NCBI GenBank assembly: GCA_015680685.1
Contig: MNCI01005876.1
Coordinates: 161,292-225,291 of the forward strand
DNA: 64,000 bases
From: Gnetum montanum
Taxonomy: Eukaryota > Streptophyta > Gnetopsida > Gnetales > Gnetaceae
Direction: 5' to 3'
Made by a program: the position numbers and the translations under genes. The notes below the pieces were generated by a model that saw only the letters and a list, made by a program, of their open reading frames with translations, did not search any database and had not been told where the DNA came from. Below are positions 21,901 to 33,817 of this stretch, in pieces; position 1 is the stretch's first letter, and each line of letters starts with the position of its first letter.

Positions 21901-23650
21901 GAAGGAGCTTCTGCCGCAAAGGAAAGGGCTCTTGCCGATGAAGAGAACACTCCTGCAGATGAGGAGGACATTCCTATCGATGAGGAGGACACTCCTGCTA
22001 ATGAGGAGGATACTCCTTCTGATGAGGAAGAGGTGGGTGCCACACAAACAAGGGCCCGAGTGAATAAAGAAGAGGCCCTTGTCAACCAGGAAGAGGCCTC
22101 CACCAATGATCCCTTTTCCAAATATAGTTTGGCGCTGGAAGAGCAGATGAACGTGGAGGGCACTGCCATGATGTTAAGTCAGCTAGAAGGAGGGGAACTA
22201 CAACTTGACATTGGTGAGTTTGACCACATTTTTAATGGTATGTTGATGGGAAACCCCCTCGCTATCACCCCTAAGGGTTTGCTTGGTAGGAGCTTTACAC
22301 TATCATTTGTGTTGCTCATCAGCTTTATTGTAGTCCTCTCGATCATAACTGACACTTTTTATTATGTAGCAAACACCACTGTTAACATTGCAAGGCCTTC
22401 TTTGATCTACCTGCGACCATGGGCCAAGACCCCTAATAAGTTTGCCTTTATGCAAGGGGTGGTCAACCACATGATAGACTGCCTGAGGCAGATTGATCTA
22501 TAAGTGGGTGAGTGAGGTAGCTACGCTAGGCTTTTTAGCTTGCTAAACTTTGCTATGCTAACTTGCCAAACTTTGCTACACTAACTTGCTAAACTTTGCT
22601 ATGCTAACTTGCTAAACTTTGCTACGCTAACTGTGACTCATGCCTTTTATGTGTGGTTGACAACCTCTTTCCTCAAGTGGGACCCAAAGCAAGTAGTTAA
22701 GATTGAAGCCATGCCTGCATTCCCACCAGAAGTGACCGAGGTACCTCATCGCATATACGACAAGGTTAGTGAATGTGTGTTATACTCAGCGCACTCCTTG
22801 TGGGAGTGCAAGCGTACAAATGAAGACCTATGGAAATAGGTCTAGAGGCTTGAAAAAGAGAAGGTAAATCTAACCACCGAGGTGGGAGACCTCCGATCTA
22901 GAAATGAGTTCCTTTTGGCCTAAGATACCAATGATGGCAGTTGGTGGATGACCATCACTGATTATGTGAGATATTGGATGGTTGTGTGATGCAACAATGA
23001 GGCCACACGGAAATAATAGAGTAGCGTATGTAGATGGAATTATTGGCCTAGAAGAGCCAAGACTGGAAAGATTACAGTGGAAGAGTTTATGAGTGGGGGT
23101 AGTCCCAGAAAAACCACAAGCATATGTATAAATTGGAACGTGCCACCTACCGTAAACAATATTAGGATGCTTTTGTTAAGCTATATATGCATGAAGTGTT
23201 CCTTGATGCTATTGGTGCTTCTGGGGCTTACAACAAGTTCATGCAATAAGTGGTGATCACTAAATCTCCTAAATGGGAAGTGAGTTTCCCAGTGGGAGAG
23301 ACCACCATAGCCTCCTTTATTCCAGGGCCACCTAGATGGACGACCGTTGAAATGGAGAAAGTTGCAGTAGATGTTGACTTGGGTGATAGGTATTGGGCAG
23401 ACATTACTGAAGAGGAGGTTTGGCAACGCCTCGGGACTAGCTTGGATCGCATACCCCCTGAGATAGACATGGGGCCATCTCGAGTTAGTCACCTTTTGCG
23501 ATGCAACAATTTATTTTATTCTAGTTTTCATAATGGCTCTAGCTAACTACTTTAATTTTCATGACATAGAATCCAAATGAAGATGCAAGGCCCTTTGAGG
23601 GCAGGAACGATGATGAAGTGGAAGATGATGCAAGAGAAGATGATGCGTGA
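18948..23650 (+). pseudogene. A2 antisense multi-exon gene, unknown function
   Basis: Lies on the strand opposite to A2's gag-pro, between its protease and LTR. The exon layout comes from aligning it with D (53160-57899): 18948-19069, 19715-20163, 20259-20532, 20615-21661, 21791-22285, 22370-22503, about 22670-23483, and 23570-23650. Introns 2, 3 and 5 are 82-95 bases with GT..AG ends; intron 1 is about 650. Matching landmarks include HFSVIVWSHLS (exon 2), LDEDWTS (exon 3), FKYG and AFPKLLSQGK (exon 4), an acidic glutamate-rich repeat (exon 5), LKWDP and a coiled-coil-like stretch (exon 7), and an acidic end finishing DA-stop in both copies. Exon 4 has a frameshift near 20955, and several TAG stops occur. 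I recognise no catalytic motif. The product would be about 1,000 residues. Confidence 0.75.
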
Positions 23651-23799
23651 AAGCAAGGGGTCTTATTTATATTATTTTTATTTTAAAAGGATATTGTAAA
23701 CATTATTTGGTCAAGACTCTAAATGAAAGATGAATTACGACAAGATTCATTTTTATTCTGGCTTGTGTACTATGTATGTTGTTCATTTTTATCTTTTTT

Positions 23800-24115
23800 T
23801 GCCTTAGTTTTAGGCCATTTTGGGCCATGGTGTAATGGTAAAAAAAATTTCACCAGTTTTAGGCCTTACTGGACCATAATGGTAGTTTAAGGCCATTTCG
23901 GGCCATCGCTAGTTTTAGGCCATTTCAGGTCACCAGAGATATGGGGTAAGGAATTTTTCTAGTTCTAGGCCTTAACAGGCTGCGGGGTGATGAAATCGGA
24001 AAATTTTGCTAGTTTTAGGCCTTAGTGGGCTGTAGTGGTGTAATGTAACCGAAGGATTTTGCTAGTTTTAGGTCTTAGTGGGCCGTAGTGTAATGTAAAG
24101 AGACGATATGTCATC
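23800..24115 (-). repeat. A2 spacer repeats (AGTTTTAGGCC units)
   Basis: At least six degenerate copies of TTTTAGGCCTTA.TGGGCC between the end of the antisense gene and the gag-pro stop region of A2. The matching position in D is 52525-52780. Confidence 0.8.
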
Positions 24116-24139
24116 AGTTTAAAGGAATAAATTAGGCAC

Positions 24140-24803
24140 CTAGTGTAGATGAATGAATGTGAAGCAAACAAGAAATAAATGTACAACAAATGTTAACCGG
24201 GTAGGAAGCATTGGAGTTGCTATGCTATACGCAATTGCTTTATGACCCATCGTGGATTTGGTGAGACGTAAGGCTGAGAGGCTTTACTGCGGTATTCTTC
24301 TACATCATCATCCTCTATTTGAAAAGGCAGCTCAGCCCATGCAATTTCATTTTCTGAGCTAGCATGTTGGTCCAGCTCTTTCGTTAAATAGTTAGTGTTG
24401 ATGGAGACAAGTTCCTTGTTCTCAGAGGTTATGACCTCCGAACCCTACTCCATATCCACATTGTTCATTGCTTGTGTTGCCACCTTGTCACTGTGGATCA
24501 CCACCTTCCTGCTTGCGTAGGGTAGATGGATTTCCTAATGTATGGGTGAAGAGATGGCCCTAAGTTGGGCTAACCAAGACCTCCCTAGGATTAGGTTAAA
24601 CTTGGGCATCTCTTCCACCACGATTAACATTGAATTTGTGGGAAACTGGTCCCCTGCCACAAAGTTGATTTGGACAGTGCCTCTCACCATGACTTCTACC
24701 CTATTGAATAACTTCAAACATGACGTTGTCATGGGTTTGATTTGGTCTACCAAACCTAGTTTATCCACAATGGGGAATGGGATGATGTTCATAGCCTTTT
24801 GAT
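24140..24803 (-). pseudogene. pro: A2 aspartic protease, C-terminal part only
   Basis: Reads NIIPFPIVDKLGLVDQIKPM then FNLILGRSWLAQLRAISSPIH, matching A1 and D. The active-site aspartate segment upstream of NIIP is gone: at about 24803 the frame switches to an unrelated basic sequence. So A2 is broken in the middle of the protease and its gag is missing here. The tail continues to about 24140 with the WAELPF block (WSELPF in A1). Confidence 0.75.
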
Positions 24804-26459
24804 CTCTTGGAAATTTGTTTTTCCTTTTGTTTCTTTTTCTTTTGTGGGGTGAAAGCTTCATTGGGTTTCATTACCAAGGCCATACTTGATTTGGTTTTCT
24901 CCATTGAATGAGATGTGTTACATTCAATGAACTTGAAGATGGATCATGATGAAGGAGATGCCACATGGCCATAATGCATGAACATCAAACATAGGTCATC
25001 ATTATTGTTTAGGGTAAGGAAGATCATAATTAGGCTATAGGGTTGACATTAATGAATGGTAATGGAAATGATATGAAATAAGAACTCTTGGTATGGTAGG
25101 ACAAGCTAACCAAATATTATGCATTAGGGTCACATGGTAACTTGCTGCAAAAATGAGTTGCACCTCTATGATAACATCTCCAGCTTCATCTTGCAAGTAC
25201 AACTCCAAGAGGATAAGAAAAACAAGACAAAGAAAACATGTTGTTACAATATGATGCATAAGGTCACACTAGACAACTAGTGGACTAGGTCAAAATGATT
25301 CACCATTTTCATAACATAGAGAGATCTGTGCAATGTGCATCATATTTACAAAGTTTATAGTTCATTCATTATGTCAAAAAAGGAGAGAGAAAGAGAGAGA
25401 GAGCATGTAGGCTCACCTGTTGTAGACTATGGGAGTTATCAACATTGATCATTCATTGTAGCTTGTTAACAATCATAAACAATACTACAAGCAAACATGT
25501 AATGGTTAGATCTAATCAGGGATATGTGATGGCTTTGATATTGCATAACAAGGATTTGATGTTGTCTTGAGTAGGGTTAAGTTCTAGCAAGGAATTTGAT
25601 TTCATGTGTTTTCTTCTCATCATGGTGGTCTTGGATGGTAACTTTAACTAAGGGACCCTTCATGATGCTTTTGACTTCAAGGTTAATGATCATTAGGCAA
25701 CTTTAGGATGTTAATGTTGTATGATAGAATGATCTTTTAGGTCAACTTAATATGACATCATGAGAGGGGTCCAAGTAAGCTTTAAGAACAATCAAATTTG
25801 CTTATGTATTTTGTTGGCTCATTCTGCATGATAACATAAGCACATTAAGTGGCACCTATGTGATAACATGATTAAATAATGTCAAAAAATGCAAAATACT
25901 ATAATAATAAAGAAAAATTAGGTCAAACAAATTAAATTAATGCCAAAATAGGTTAAAACATGGTCAATAAAGGTCACTAGGGGTAGTATAAGGTCAAACA
26001 TGGTCAACTATGATTACACTTTGCCAGTTTTAGGCCTTAGTAGGCCATATCATGGTTGAATGGCATCAAATGATGGTTAGGGATGGTCAAACCCCACCAA
26101 ATAGCACTAATAGAAGGTCAAACAAGGTCAATTGAGGCAAAAGGAGAGATAATAAGTAGAAATAGTGAAATTAAAGCCATGTAGAAGTTAAATAAGGCTA
26201 ATTAATGATCAAATGGTGATTGAATAAGGCCAACAAGGTTAAAACAAGTTAAAATATAATGGAATAAGTCCATATTAGTCAAAGTGTAGATCGTATTGTA
26301 AAACATGATCAATATTGGTCAAATAGGATTAGATTTTGCCAGTTTTAGGTCTTAGCAGATCATGGTGTAGGTCTACAGGGTTGACAAGTGAGTTTGGGCA
26401 CTTGGTGAGGTCATTTGGAGGCTATTTGATGTAAAAAATGAAATCATTTGTTGTGACTA
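24804..26459. other. Unassigned AT-rich interval between A2 and A3
   Basis: No gene. It holds a short GA-rich microsatellite (25380-25405), many AGGTCAAA words (25900-26330), and two stray GCCAGTTTTAGG.CTTAG spacer motifs at about 26025 and 26338. It may be the 3' part of A3's LTR, but I see no TATA box or primer site to prove it. Confidence 0.4.
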
Positions 26460-28665
26460 CACTAGGCCTAGCCAAGACTACATTGGCCAATGTAGTTGGG
26501 ATAGGTCTCAATGGAGTTGGTGATAGTAGATGGTTTCCCATGTTTGTTATGGCTAGTTTTGGATTCTTGATGGTCTATATGATTAGTGTAGTGGACTGGG
26601 ATAGAAGATTGATGAGTTTTGAGACCTTTGGAAAGATATAAATGATGCAAATACTAGTGACTATGATAGAACTACACTGGCTAGCATAGTCCTAGCATAT
26701 ATGCATGGGAAAAGTGGGGTTTTGGGATTTCATAGTTACTGCTAGTGTTCCATTAGCTTCCTACGATAGCATAAGGTCTTGGAGATGCCAAATTGGTCAT
26801 TTGAAGATTAAAATAGGCTATTGCAAAAGGATATTTGGCACCAACATTGCATGACTATGTTGGCCAATGTAGTTGAGGGTGACCTCAACATTGTTGGCAA
26901 AAAACCTAGGCTTTTCATGATTGAGCAAGGTTGAACTACAACTAGCTCTAGGATTTCAAGGTTCTAGTCTTCCAGAATCAAGTTGTTTGACAATTCTGAG
27001 TGCTATTATGTTGGTTAAACCACCTTGGAACAAGGACTATGTTTCCCAGCATAGTCCCTAGCCTACCTTAGTGTAGATGAATGGAATCTAGCATTCCCAT
27101 GGTCAAAACAAGGTGAAATTATGACTAGACAAAGTTAAGCAATTTTCTAGGTGTCTCAAGTTAAATTCTAGGCCATTTAGGATGATAAGATACTAATTAT
27201 ATTAATTTCCAATCATCACTACAATGGGACTATGCTAGCTAGCATAGTCATAACCTATTCCAGTGTAGTAAGATGTGAATCTTGGCTTTCAATGGGTTTT
27301 GTGATCAATCGACTAGGTTATTGGGTTCCCAGGGTTACCAGTGTCTATAGTTAGGGTTTTGGCTCAAGATGGTTAATTTTGGAGGTTGTTTGGGTTTGAG
27401 ATGATCATTTTCCATTTGGACTATGTTGGCTAGAATAGTTGAGCCTAACCCCAATTTAGATGAGGAAAACTTGACATTTCTAGGATCAAAATAAGGTAGA
27501 ATTGTAGCTAGGTAAGGTCAAACAAGGTTATGGGTTTCCAAGTTAGGTTCTGGGCTGTTTAGAGTGTCAAATCACTTATTAAATCAACCTAGGATCATGA
27601 ATACACTAAGACTACACTATCTAGGATAGTCTAGGCCTGCTCTAGCATAGTGACAAGATGAATTTTAAATTTTTGCAAAATTTCATGTTGATTTTCTAGA
27701 TTTTTGAGTTTTTGGATCACTAGTGTTCTAAACTAGGGTTTCAAGCTCAAGATGGTCAATTTTGGTGATTGTTTTAGTTATGGACTAATCCTACACCCTT
27801 GGACTACATTGGCCAATGTAGTCCCAAGATATTTGAGGGGTGTAGGCTATGTTTTGTTGATTTTCAACTTAGTTTGCAAGGTTTTGTCGTCTTTGAAGTG
27901 CAAAATGGTTATGGAGTTGAGATGATGCTTCCAAAAGTCTATTTGACATGTTGGTGATCTATATTAATGTTTTGAAAGTGGAACTATGTTGGCCAGTGTA
28001 GTCCCAAGCTTCCTTAGTGTAGTTCTAAGGTGAAAATGGGATTTGACTTGCTTTTGTCTCATAGTTCACCAATGCAAGGTCACCGCAAGTTCCAAATGAG
28101 TTTTAAGGTTAAGATATGTTAGTTTGGGGGTTATTTTTAGTTTTTAATGATTCATCCTCTCCCAACTATGCTATGAATATGCTGGCCAGTGTAGTCCTAG
28201 CCATCCCAAGCATAGTTTCAAAGGAGTTTTTAATGATTCATTCTCTTCCAACTATGCTATGATTATGCTAGCTAGTGTAGTCCTAGCCAATCCAATCATA
28301 GTTTGAAGGTGGGAGTAGGAAATTTTCCAATTTTTTCTTGGTTTCCTTGGGTTTTAGTCTTACTTAAGGCTTTGAGGTTCAAGATGTATCATCTTGGAGG
28401 CTATATTTGGTTTTTGGTATTCATTCCTTGTTCAACTACACTAGGACTATGCTAGCTAGTGTAGTTGAGGTCTCCCCTAGCATAGTCCATGCAAGAAAGA
28501 TAACATTTTGTGCTTTTCAATCAATTTTATGGTATTTCGAAGTTTCCAAAGGTTTTGGTTAGAGTTTGGTGCATGATGTAATAATTTTGGGGCATATTGA
28601 AAATTTGGTTGATGGAAGGAGATATTATTCCATTTGTGACTATGCTAGCCAATGTAGTCAGGCTT
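26460..28665 (-). repeat. A3 array of about 188-bp units with palindromic cores
   Basis: Twelve or so units. The core (ACTAYRYTGGCCARTGTAGTC and variants) recurs at about 26479, 26670, 26852, 27037, 27228, 27420, 27609, 27802, 27985, 28171, 28262, 28445 and 28638. The period is 182-193, with one half step. Two cores are perfect palindromes: 22 bases at 27228-27249 and 24 bases at 27801-27824. Period and layout match the U3 units of the A1/A2 and D LTRs, so this is probably A3's LTR U3. Confidence 0.8.
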
Positions 28666-29301
28666 CTAGCCAGTGTAGTTACTCTAAATAGCAAGTCTTG
28701 ATGTGAGTTTCGACCTTCCTTGGTGTCCAATTTCTATTAATGCCAACATCTAGTTTCCCACTTTGGGCATAAGATTTTATGGCATGTATGGATGGTTGGA
28801 AGGTGGATTGTGGTATTATTTGAGGTTTGGAATCCATTTCAAGATTTTTTGATGCTTAAACCCCAATGTAGTCATCATAGAGAAGCTAAAAATCCTAGTG
28901 TTTTAGGATTTCCATTGGCTTGTTGGTGAGGCTTCTAATGGGTCCCACCCTAAGTTTTAATTTTTAAATGAATTGATTTCCCACTCACCCAACATAGTTC
29001 CACTTTCTAATTACCATCATGGAGTTAAGTGAGACTTGGATGAGTGTTTTGGAAACCCATGGTTTTGTTGGTGGGTGCATAGGTTTGGGATTGGTTTCCA
29101 AATTATAGTTTTACACAAATCATAATTCTCTCATCACTCTTAACCTACAACACCTAGCATCAAAGCTCTGATCCTATTCTTGCCTTAACCACACCTATTT
29201 CTAGTGTAATCTAGCCTTTCTACCTCAAGGAGTAGGCGTAGTTACTGTAGGAGGCTTAAGAAGTATAAAGGTTTTGTTAGTTTTAGTGCTACTAGTTCAA
29301 G
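28666..29301. other. A3: interval between array and antisense exon
   Basis: No gene. In A2 the same interval holds spacer repeats and a promoter. Here only a TATAAAG at 29264-29270 is seen, 32 bases before the ATG, which is close for a TATA box. Confidence 0.35.
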
Positions 29302-29427
29302 ATGTCAAAGAAGAGGGTTGCAACCTGAAAACATCTAGCCTTGGAGGAGGTTAACTCTATTGCTATAGGTCTCTTCAACCTACCATGACCCTTGATTGGT
29401 GAAGGTTCTTTTGCCATCACTCCCAGG
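29302..29427 (+). pseudogene. A3 antisense gene, first exon only
   Basis: MSKKRVAT then stop, then KHLALEEVNSIAIGLFNLP. It aligns with the start of the A2 gene (MVPKRERKHLALTKVNEV) and ends at a GT donor in CCCAG-GTACAC. The remaining exons are not found in 29.4-31.0 kb, so most of the gene has been lost. The match is short, which limits confidence. Confidence 0.5.
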
Positions 29428-30954
29428 TACACAAACTCTAACCATTTCATAAGAAGTTTTGCTAGAAACTTGGGTGTTTTTATTTGTGTAGGCTTTGGTA
29501 TTTTTAAAATTGAATTTTATAAAATTCCTATATTATATTTAGGTCATGTTCATGGGGTTTTGGTGTTGGAATTAGCCTATGCTTTTTTAACAATTTGGTT
29601 TTAGTCTTTTCCATGCATTTTTGGGCGTTTCCCACCAAAAAGCAATGCCATTTTTGTATTTTTTTTGTATGAAAAAAGCTTAGAAATTTTAGTTTTTATG
29701 GCCATAGGGTTGTTTCATTTCTTTTTCTCAATTCAACTAGTTTTGAGCCATTTAATTCTAACCTACATTTATTTTTCTATGATTTTTTTTGTAAGCTAGT
29801 GTATAGTGGGTTTCTAGTTTTTTGGGCCATTTTCATGTCACTTCGGTTTTTTTTCATATCAAAATGGTTAATAATTTTTTTTCAAGTTTTTTATTTTTAG
29901 TTTATTGTTTAATATTTCAAATTATTGTGGAATTACTAAATTTGGATCTATAGTTAGTTTTCTATGATTTTTTTCATAGATCAATATATGTTGAAAATTT
30001 TTGGTTTCTTATGGCTTTACCCCTGTGAAAGTGGATAACGTAGACACTTGGAAAATTTTTCTAGAAAATTTCCCAAGTTCTTAGGAATTCCTTGAGGTGT
30101 TGTGGAGGATTTGGAATTTTTTTTAGTAAAATTAATTTTTTTTTGATATTTTTCATTAGTGATTCTTTATGGGTGTTTCCTTTAGTTTCATGTTGTTATG
30201 TAAGTTTTGGTGGACTTTGGTTATGGTTTTGGATTGTTGTCAAAATTTTTTATAGGATTAGTAATGCAATGTAGATGCGTAGTTTTGTTGAATTTCATGC
30301 ATACTTAGTTACTAGACTTAGAAAAAAAATTTAGTTCTAAATTATCATTTTTTAAAGTGTAAATTTCCTCACATAGTTGCAATTTTAGTTGTAAACAATA
30401 CAAACTTCTTTGGTTGTGTTGGTATATTTTTGGTATTTTTGTGGAAATGTTAAAGCCTCTGTTGGTTATTTACATGTTGTATTTTGGTTATTGTAGTGGC
30501 CCTAGTGGCCTAGGTGTTGGTGGTGACCCTCCTTCTCTAGTTGTGTCCTAGGCCCATCGATTTTGGTTATGACTTTGGGTTATTCTTGTTGTTGATGTTG
30601 TTATGGTGTTATGGCTAGTATTAAATCTTCTTTATCTATGAGATGGTTTATTTATTACTTATTATGTTATTACTCCACAATGTAACCATGGTTGTTGGAC
30701 TTTTGTCACATTGTGTGACTATGATTGTTGGCCATGGATGTTTCATTATAATTATCTTAAGACTTTAATTTTTTTTAAATGTTCTAGCATTTTATATTTG
30801 TGCAGATTATGCTTTTTATTGTTTATTTATGTCATGAGACTACGTTGGTTAGAACACATAGTTATAAGGATATAATTGGTAAAGTAACATGTAAATTAAC
30901 TAGGAAAATCAATTGTAAACTAAGGCACAATGGCCACAAAAAAGTTGGGAATGG
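29428..30954 (+). other. T-rich DNA after the A3 antisense exon
   Basis: Strongly T-rich on the + strand, with no recognisable exon. It may be a remnant of the long first intron plus deleted DNA. The frames at 29392-29604 and 30800-30991 have no match to other exons. Confidence 0.4.
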
Positions 30955-31075
30955 ATTGCTAGTATTAAGCATTGGTAGGACACTAATTTAAGGCCTTGGT
31001 AGGCCATGTGTTACCAATTTTGAGCCATGGAGGGACATAAAATTGCCAGTTTTAGGCCTTATTGCATCGCTGTCC
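30955..31075 (-). repeat. A3 spacer repeats
   Basis: TAATTTAAGGCCTTGGTAGG, CAATTTTGAGCCATGG and GCCAGTTTTAGGCCTTAT occur in a row between the antisense region and the A3 protease, as in A2 and D. Confidence 0.75.
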
Positions 31076-31429
31076 ATACTTGCTAGGCAAGTATAGGATG
31101 CTCTCAAAAGAGCTTAAAAGGATAGAATGAATAATGAAACATGATATAATTTGCAAAGGTAAAGAAATGATTGAAAAAAGAATGGATGACAAGTTTACCA
31201 TGAAATTGTTGTTTGATCTTTGAAAGATCAAGGAACTCTTTTGATACAATCATATATGTACCATCTCTTTTGTTTAGCATAGCAAGTTGCATGCATTTTC
31301 ATTGGAAATTCAATGTTATAGAGTTGTTATTTTCATTGTTATTCTTCTCATTATTTTTGGCCCCATTTTGAGTGTTAGGAGTTTCCTCTTAAAACTCCAC
31401 CTTCGAATCTCGGTCAATGTTGACATAGT

Positions 31430-32262
31430 TAACTAAAGGTAGCAACACATTGTCTCTATGAATGATTATTTACCCTTCCTCATGGGGCAAGTGAATCTCT
31501 TGATGTATAGGGGATGAGGCTATGTGAAGTTTAGCTAACCATTGCCTTCCTAGCATCAAGTTGAACCTAGGTGTCTCTTCAATTACTAAGAAGTTTTCAG
31601 ATGTAGGGAATTGCTCACTAGATATGAAATCTAAAGAGATGGAACCTCACACATCTACTTATGACCCATTATATGAATTGAGTGTTTAGGTAGTGGTCTC
31701 TTGGATGTTCTTGGTTGAGCCTAGATTTTCAATAATGGTGTATGGTATTACTTTGGTTCTTGCCCCATCATCCACATGAATATGATGAACCTTATATTTT
31801 CTAGCATGTATAGTGATGAGGAGAGGAGCAGATAGCACTTCTCCATTTTGTAAGTCCATATTCACCTCATTATCAAGAAAGCTAAGCATGTGTTGATGCC
31901 TATTTTCCCTAAGTGAAGCTTGTTCAATGATAGAGTTTATTAACTCTTTGTTGGTAGGTATGTCTCTGCTCACAAGAATAGAATTTAACACCTAAGCTAG
32001 TGCATCCTTATGGGTAAGAGAGGTCATGACTAGGTTGTATAAGTTCAACAATGTGTTCTTTCATTTCAATGACTATTTGGCTTGTTCCATTGTTGTGAGG
32101 AAACTCTTTCCCTTGGTGTATGACCTTTTTGGCCTTAGTGGTTTTAATTTCCTTCAACCTTCCTAGGATTTTTGGCTCATGTTTTAATGTATGCACATTG
32201 GGCCCCTTGTTCATGGGTGTAGTCAATCCTAGTATAGGCTTTGGTGGGTCAACTTGTTTCAA
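31430..32262 (-). pseudogene. pro: A3 aspartic protease
   Basis: Minus-strand frames with IHVDDGARTKVIP (active-site loop intact), then FISSEQFPTSENF, FNLMLGRQWLAKL and SSPIHQEIHLPHEEG. Two or three stops and a frame change break it. Upstream (32262-32008) is the gag-pro linker with DPPKPILGL, matching GPPKPTLLN of A1. Sequence identity to A1 and D is lower than theirs to each other, so A3 is a diverged subfamily. Confidence 0.75.
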
Positions 32263-32700
32263 AGCCTTTCGTCACTGGTTACCTTTAGTGGGCTTATTTG
32301 TTGATTTGGCGACAGGTTGTTTTCTTCATCAATGTAATGATGATCTCTTACTAATCTATGAGTTGTGGGACATTATCGGTAGAATTTGGTCATGGTTTGT
32401 TATAGTCTTACTTGTTAAAGGTTAAGGGACCTAAATAATAAATGGTTCTTTAGGCTTCATAGGGTTGGTCACTGAAACACCACCAAATTTACATGTTGTA
32501 ACCTTTGTAACCCCATTTGATGAGGTTAGAGGCAAAACTTCATTGTAAATGTGAAGATTATAATCCATAAGAGGAAATCTCACATATTTCATACTTTTGG
32601 GGCTAAAAAATTCCTCATAAGTGGTGAAAGCCTCATTCCCTAAGTGAAAAGAGTCACCTAGTGTCTATATTTGGGCAAGGGAGGAGGGGGTTTAAATGCC
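32263..32700 (-). pseudogene. gag: A3 gag, C-terminal piece
   Basis: The minus frame with FTTYEEFFSPKSMKYVRFPL and NPMKPKEPFII resembles the proline-rich end of gag (compare RKPFVI in D). It continues the A3 protease frame upstream. No knuckle or gag core is found further right, where A4 sequence takes over. Confidence 0.45.
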
Positions 32701-33795
32701 TTTTGGAATGCCAAAATGGTATTTTGATGGGTTCTATGGGAGGATATCCACTTTTCTACACTAAAAAAACCCTATAGGAGGGTAAGCTAGCTAGGAGACA
32801 TCAAAGACAACATGGAGAAATGCAGAGGGTAGAACTCATCGACCCCTAGCATGGAAAAGGAGGATAACTTAGCTTGGAGGGGTTTGAACTTCATCCCTAG
32901 AATTGATCTCTCATCTCCCTCAACGTTGATACTCTTCCTCCTATGTGGAGGGGTTAGCCAACTAGGATGCATGGGGGTTGATCTTACCTACCCCTTGAAC
33001 ATGATAGCCAATTTGCAAAAATTTGTCAGCCAATCTATCAGCTGTTTACAACCAATTTTCAACCCAAATCATGGCCAAAACCCTATAAAAACCAAACCTT
33101 ATGACCATTTCAAGGTTTCATATTTTTATAATCCCGTACCCTTGGCATTTTACATACTTTGGGCATCTAGCATCCAAGAGCTCTTACTTCCTAGCAAAAG
33201 CCCAACTTCTTGGGGCTTGACAACATGGAACCTTCCTAGTCCTATTATCCCTATTACCTTCCTTTTGGATTTGTGATCTTGGTGTGTCAATGTTACCCCC
33301 TTGGGATATCCAAATCCCAATGTGGAGCACTATGGCTACCCCAATCCTTCACATTTCCCAACCCCAGTAGTGAAAGAAGTTGCAAATCTTGAGTAGCAAT
33401 AGTGGAGGTTCAAAAAGATTAAGAGTGGTCAAGCATCTGGATTGTGGAGTAGATCCTATATTCTTCAATGGACTTAGAACCCCTATCCAAGTGAACCTCC
33501 TTTCCCTCTCCTACGAGCACTTTTGTACACATCTCTAAACTCATTACTTATTCAAATTAATAAAGTTCATAGTTTATTTTGTGTGTAATTTTTGTTCATT
33601 TTGGCTCTCAAATCTACAAATTTTTTATATTTTTACATTCCCATTTACATCCCCTTAAGGCCTTGGGTGATTTACCATACTATAAGGCACCATGAATCCC
33701 ATTTTTTCTTGGTTGCCCTTGAGATTTGAGGTTGAGGCTATTTGTAATTGAGAATCCTTAGTTTTCCAACAATTAAGATTTTCCATTACAATAGA
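32701..33795 (+). mobile_element. A4 LTR (5', start uncertain)
   Basis: The 3' half aligns with the D LTR: a TATA box at 33084, then GGGGCTTGACAAC, CCTTAAGGCCTTGGGTGATTT and TTGCCCTTGAGATTTGAGG-like phrases in order, ending just before a primer-binding site at 33801. The left border cannot be placed; it lies between the A3 gag remnant and about 32850. The + frame 32851-33276 lies inside this LTR and is probably chance. Confidence 0.6.
33084..33091 (+). promoter_or_regulatory. TATA box of A4 LTR
   Basis: TATAAAAA following CCAAAACCC, at the place matching the D LTR box (CCAAACCTTATAAATA). Confidence 0.6.
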
Positions 33796-33800
33796 TTTCT

Positions 33801-33817
33801 CAGCGCTAGAAGGAGGG
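33801..33817 (+). other. A4 primer-binding site
   Basis: CAGCGCTAGAAGGAGGG, directly after the LTR end; its 3' 13 bases match A1's site apart from one base. It fixes A4's orientation as +. Confidence 0.7.

Noticed and set aside
21786-22169. Minus-strand serine-rich ORF of 127 residues
   Set aside because: It is the complement of the glutamate-rich repeat in exon 5 of the A2 antisense gene, which aligns with D in the other frame.
26438-26641. Plus-strand ORF of 67 residues
   Set aside because: It overlaps the start of the 188-bp array; its frame is not kept in the neighbouring units.
32851-33276. Plus-strand ORF of 141 residues
   Set aside because: It overlaps the TATA box and leader part of the A4 LTR and shares no residues with any known gag or pol block.
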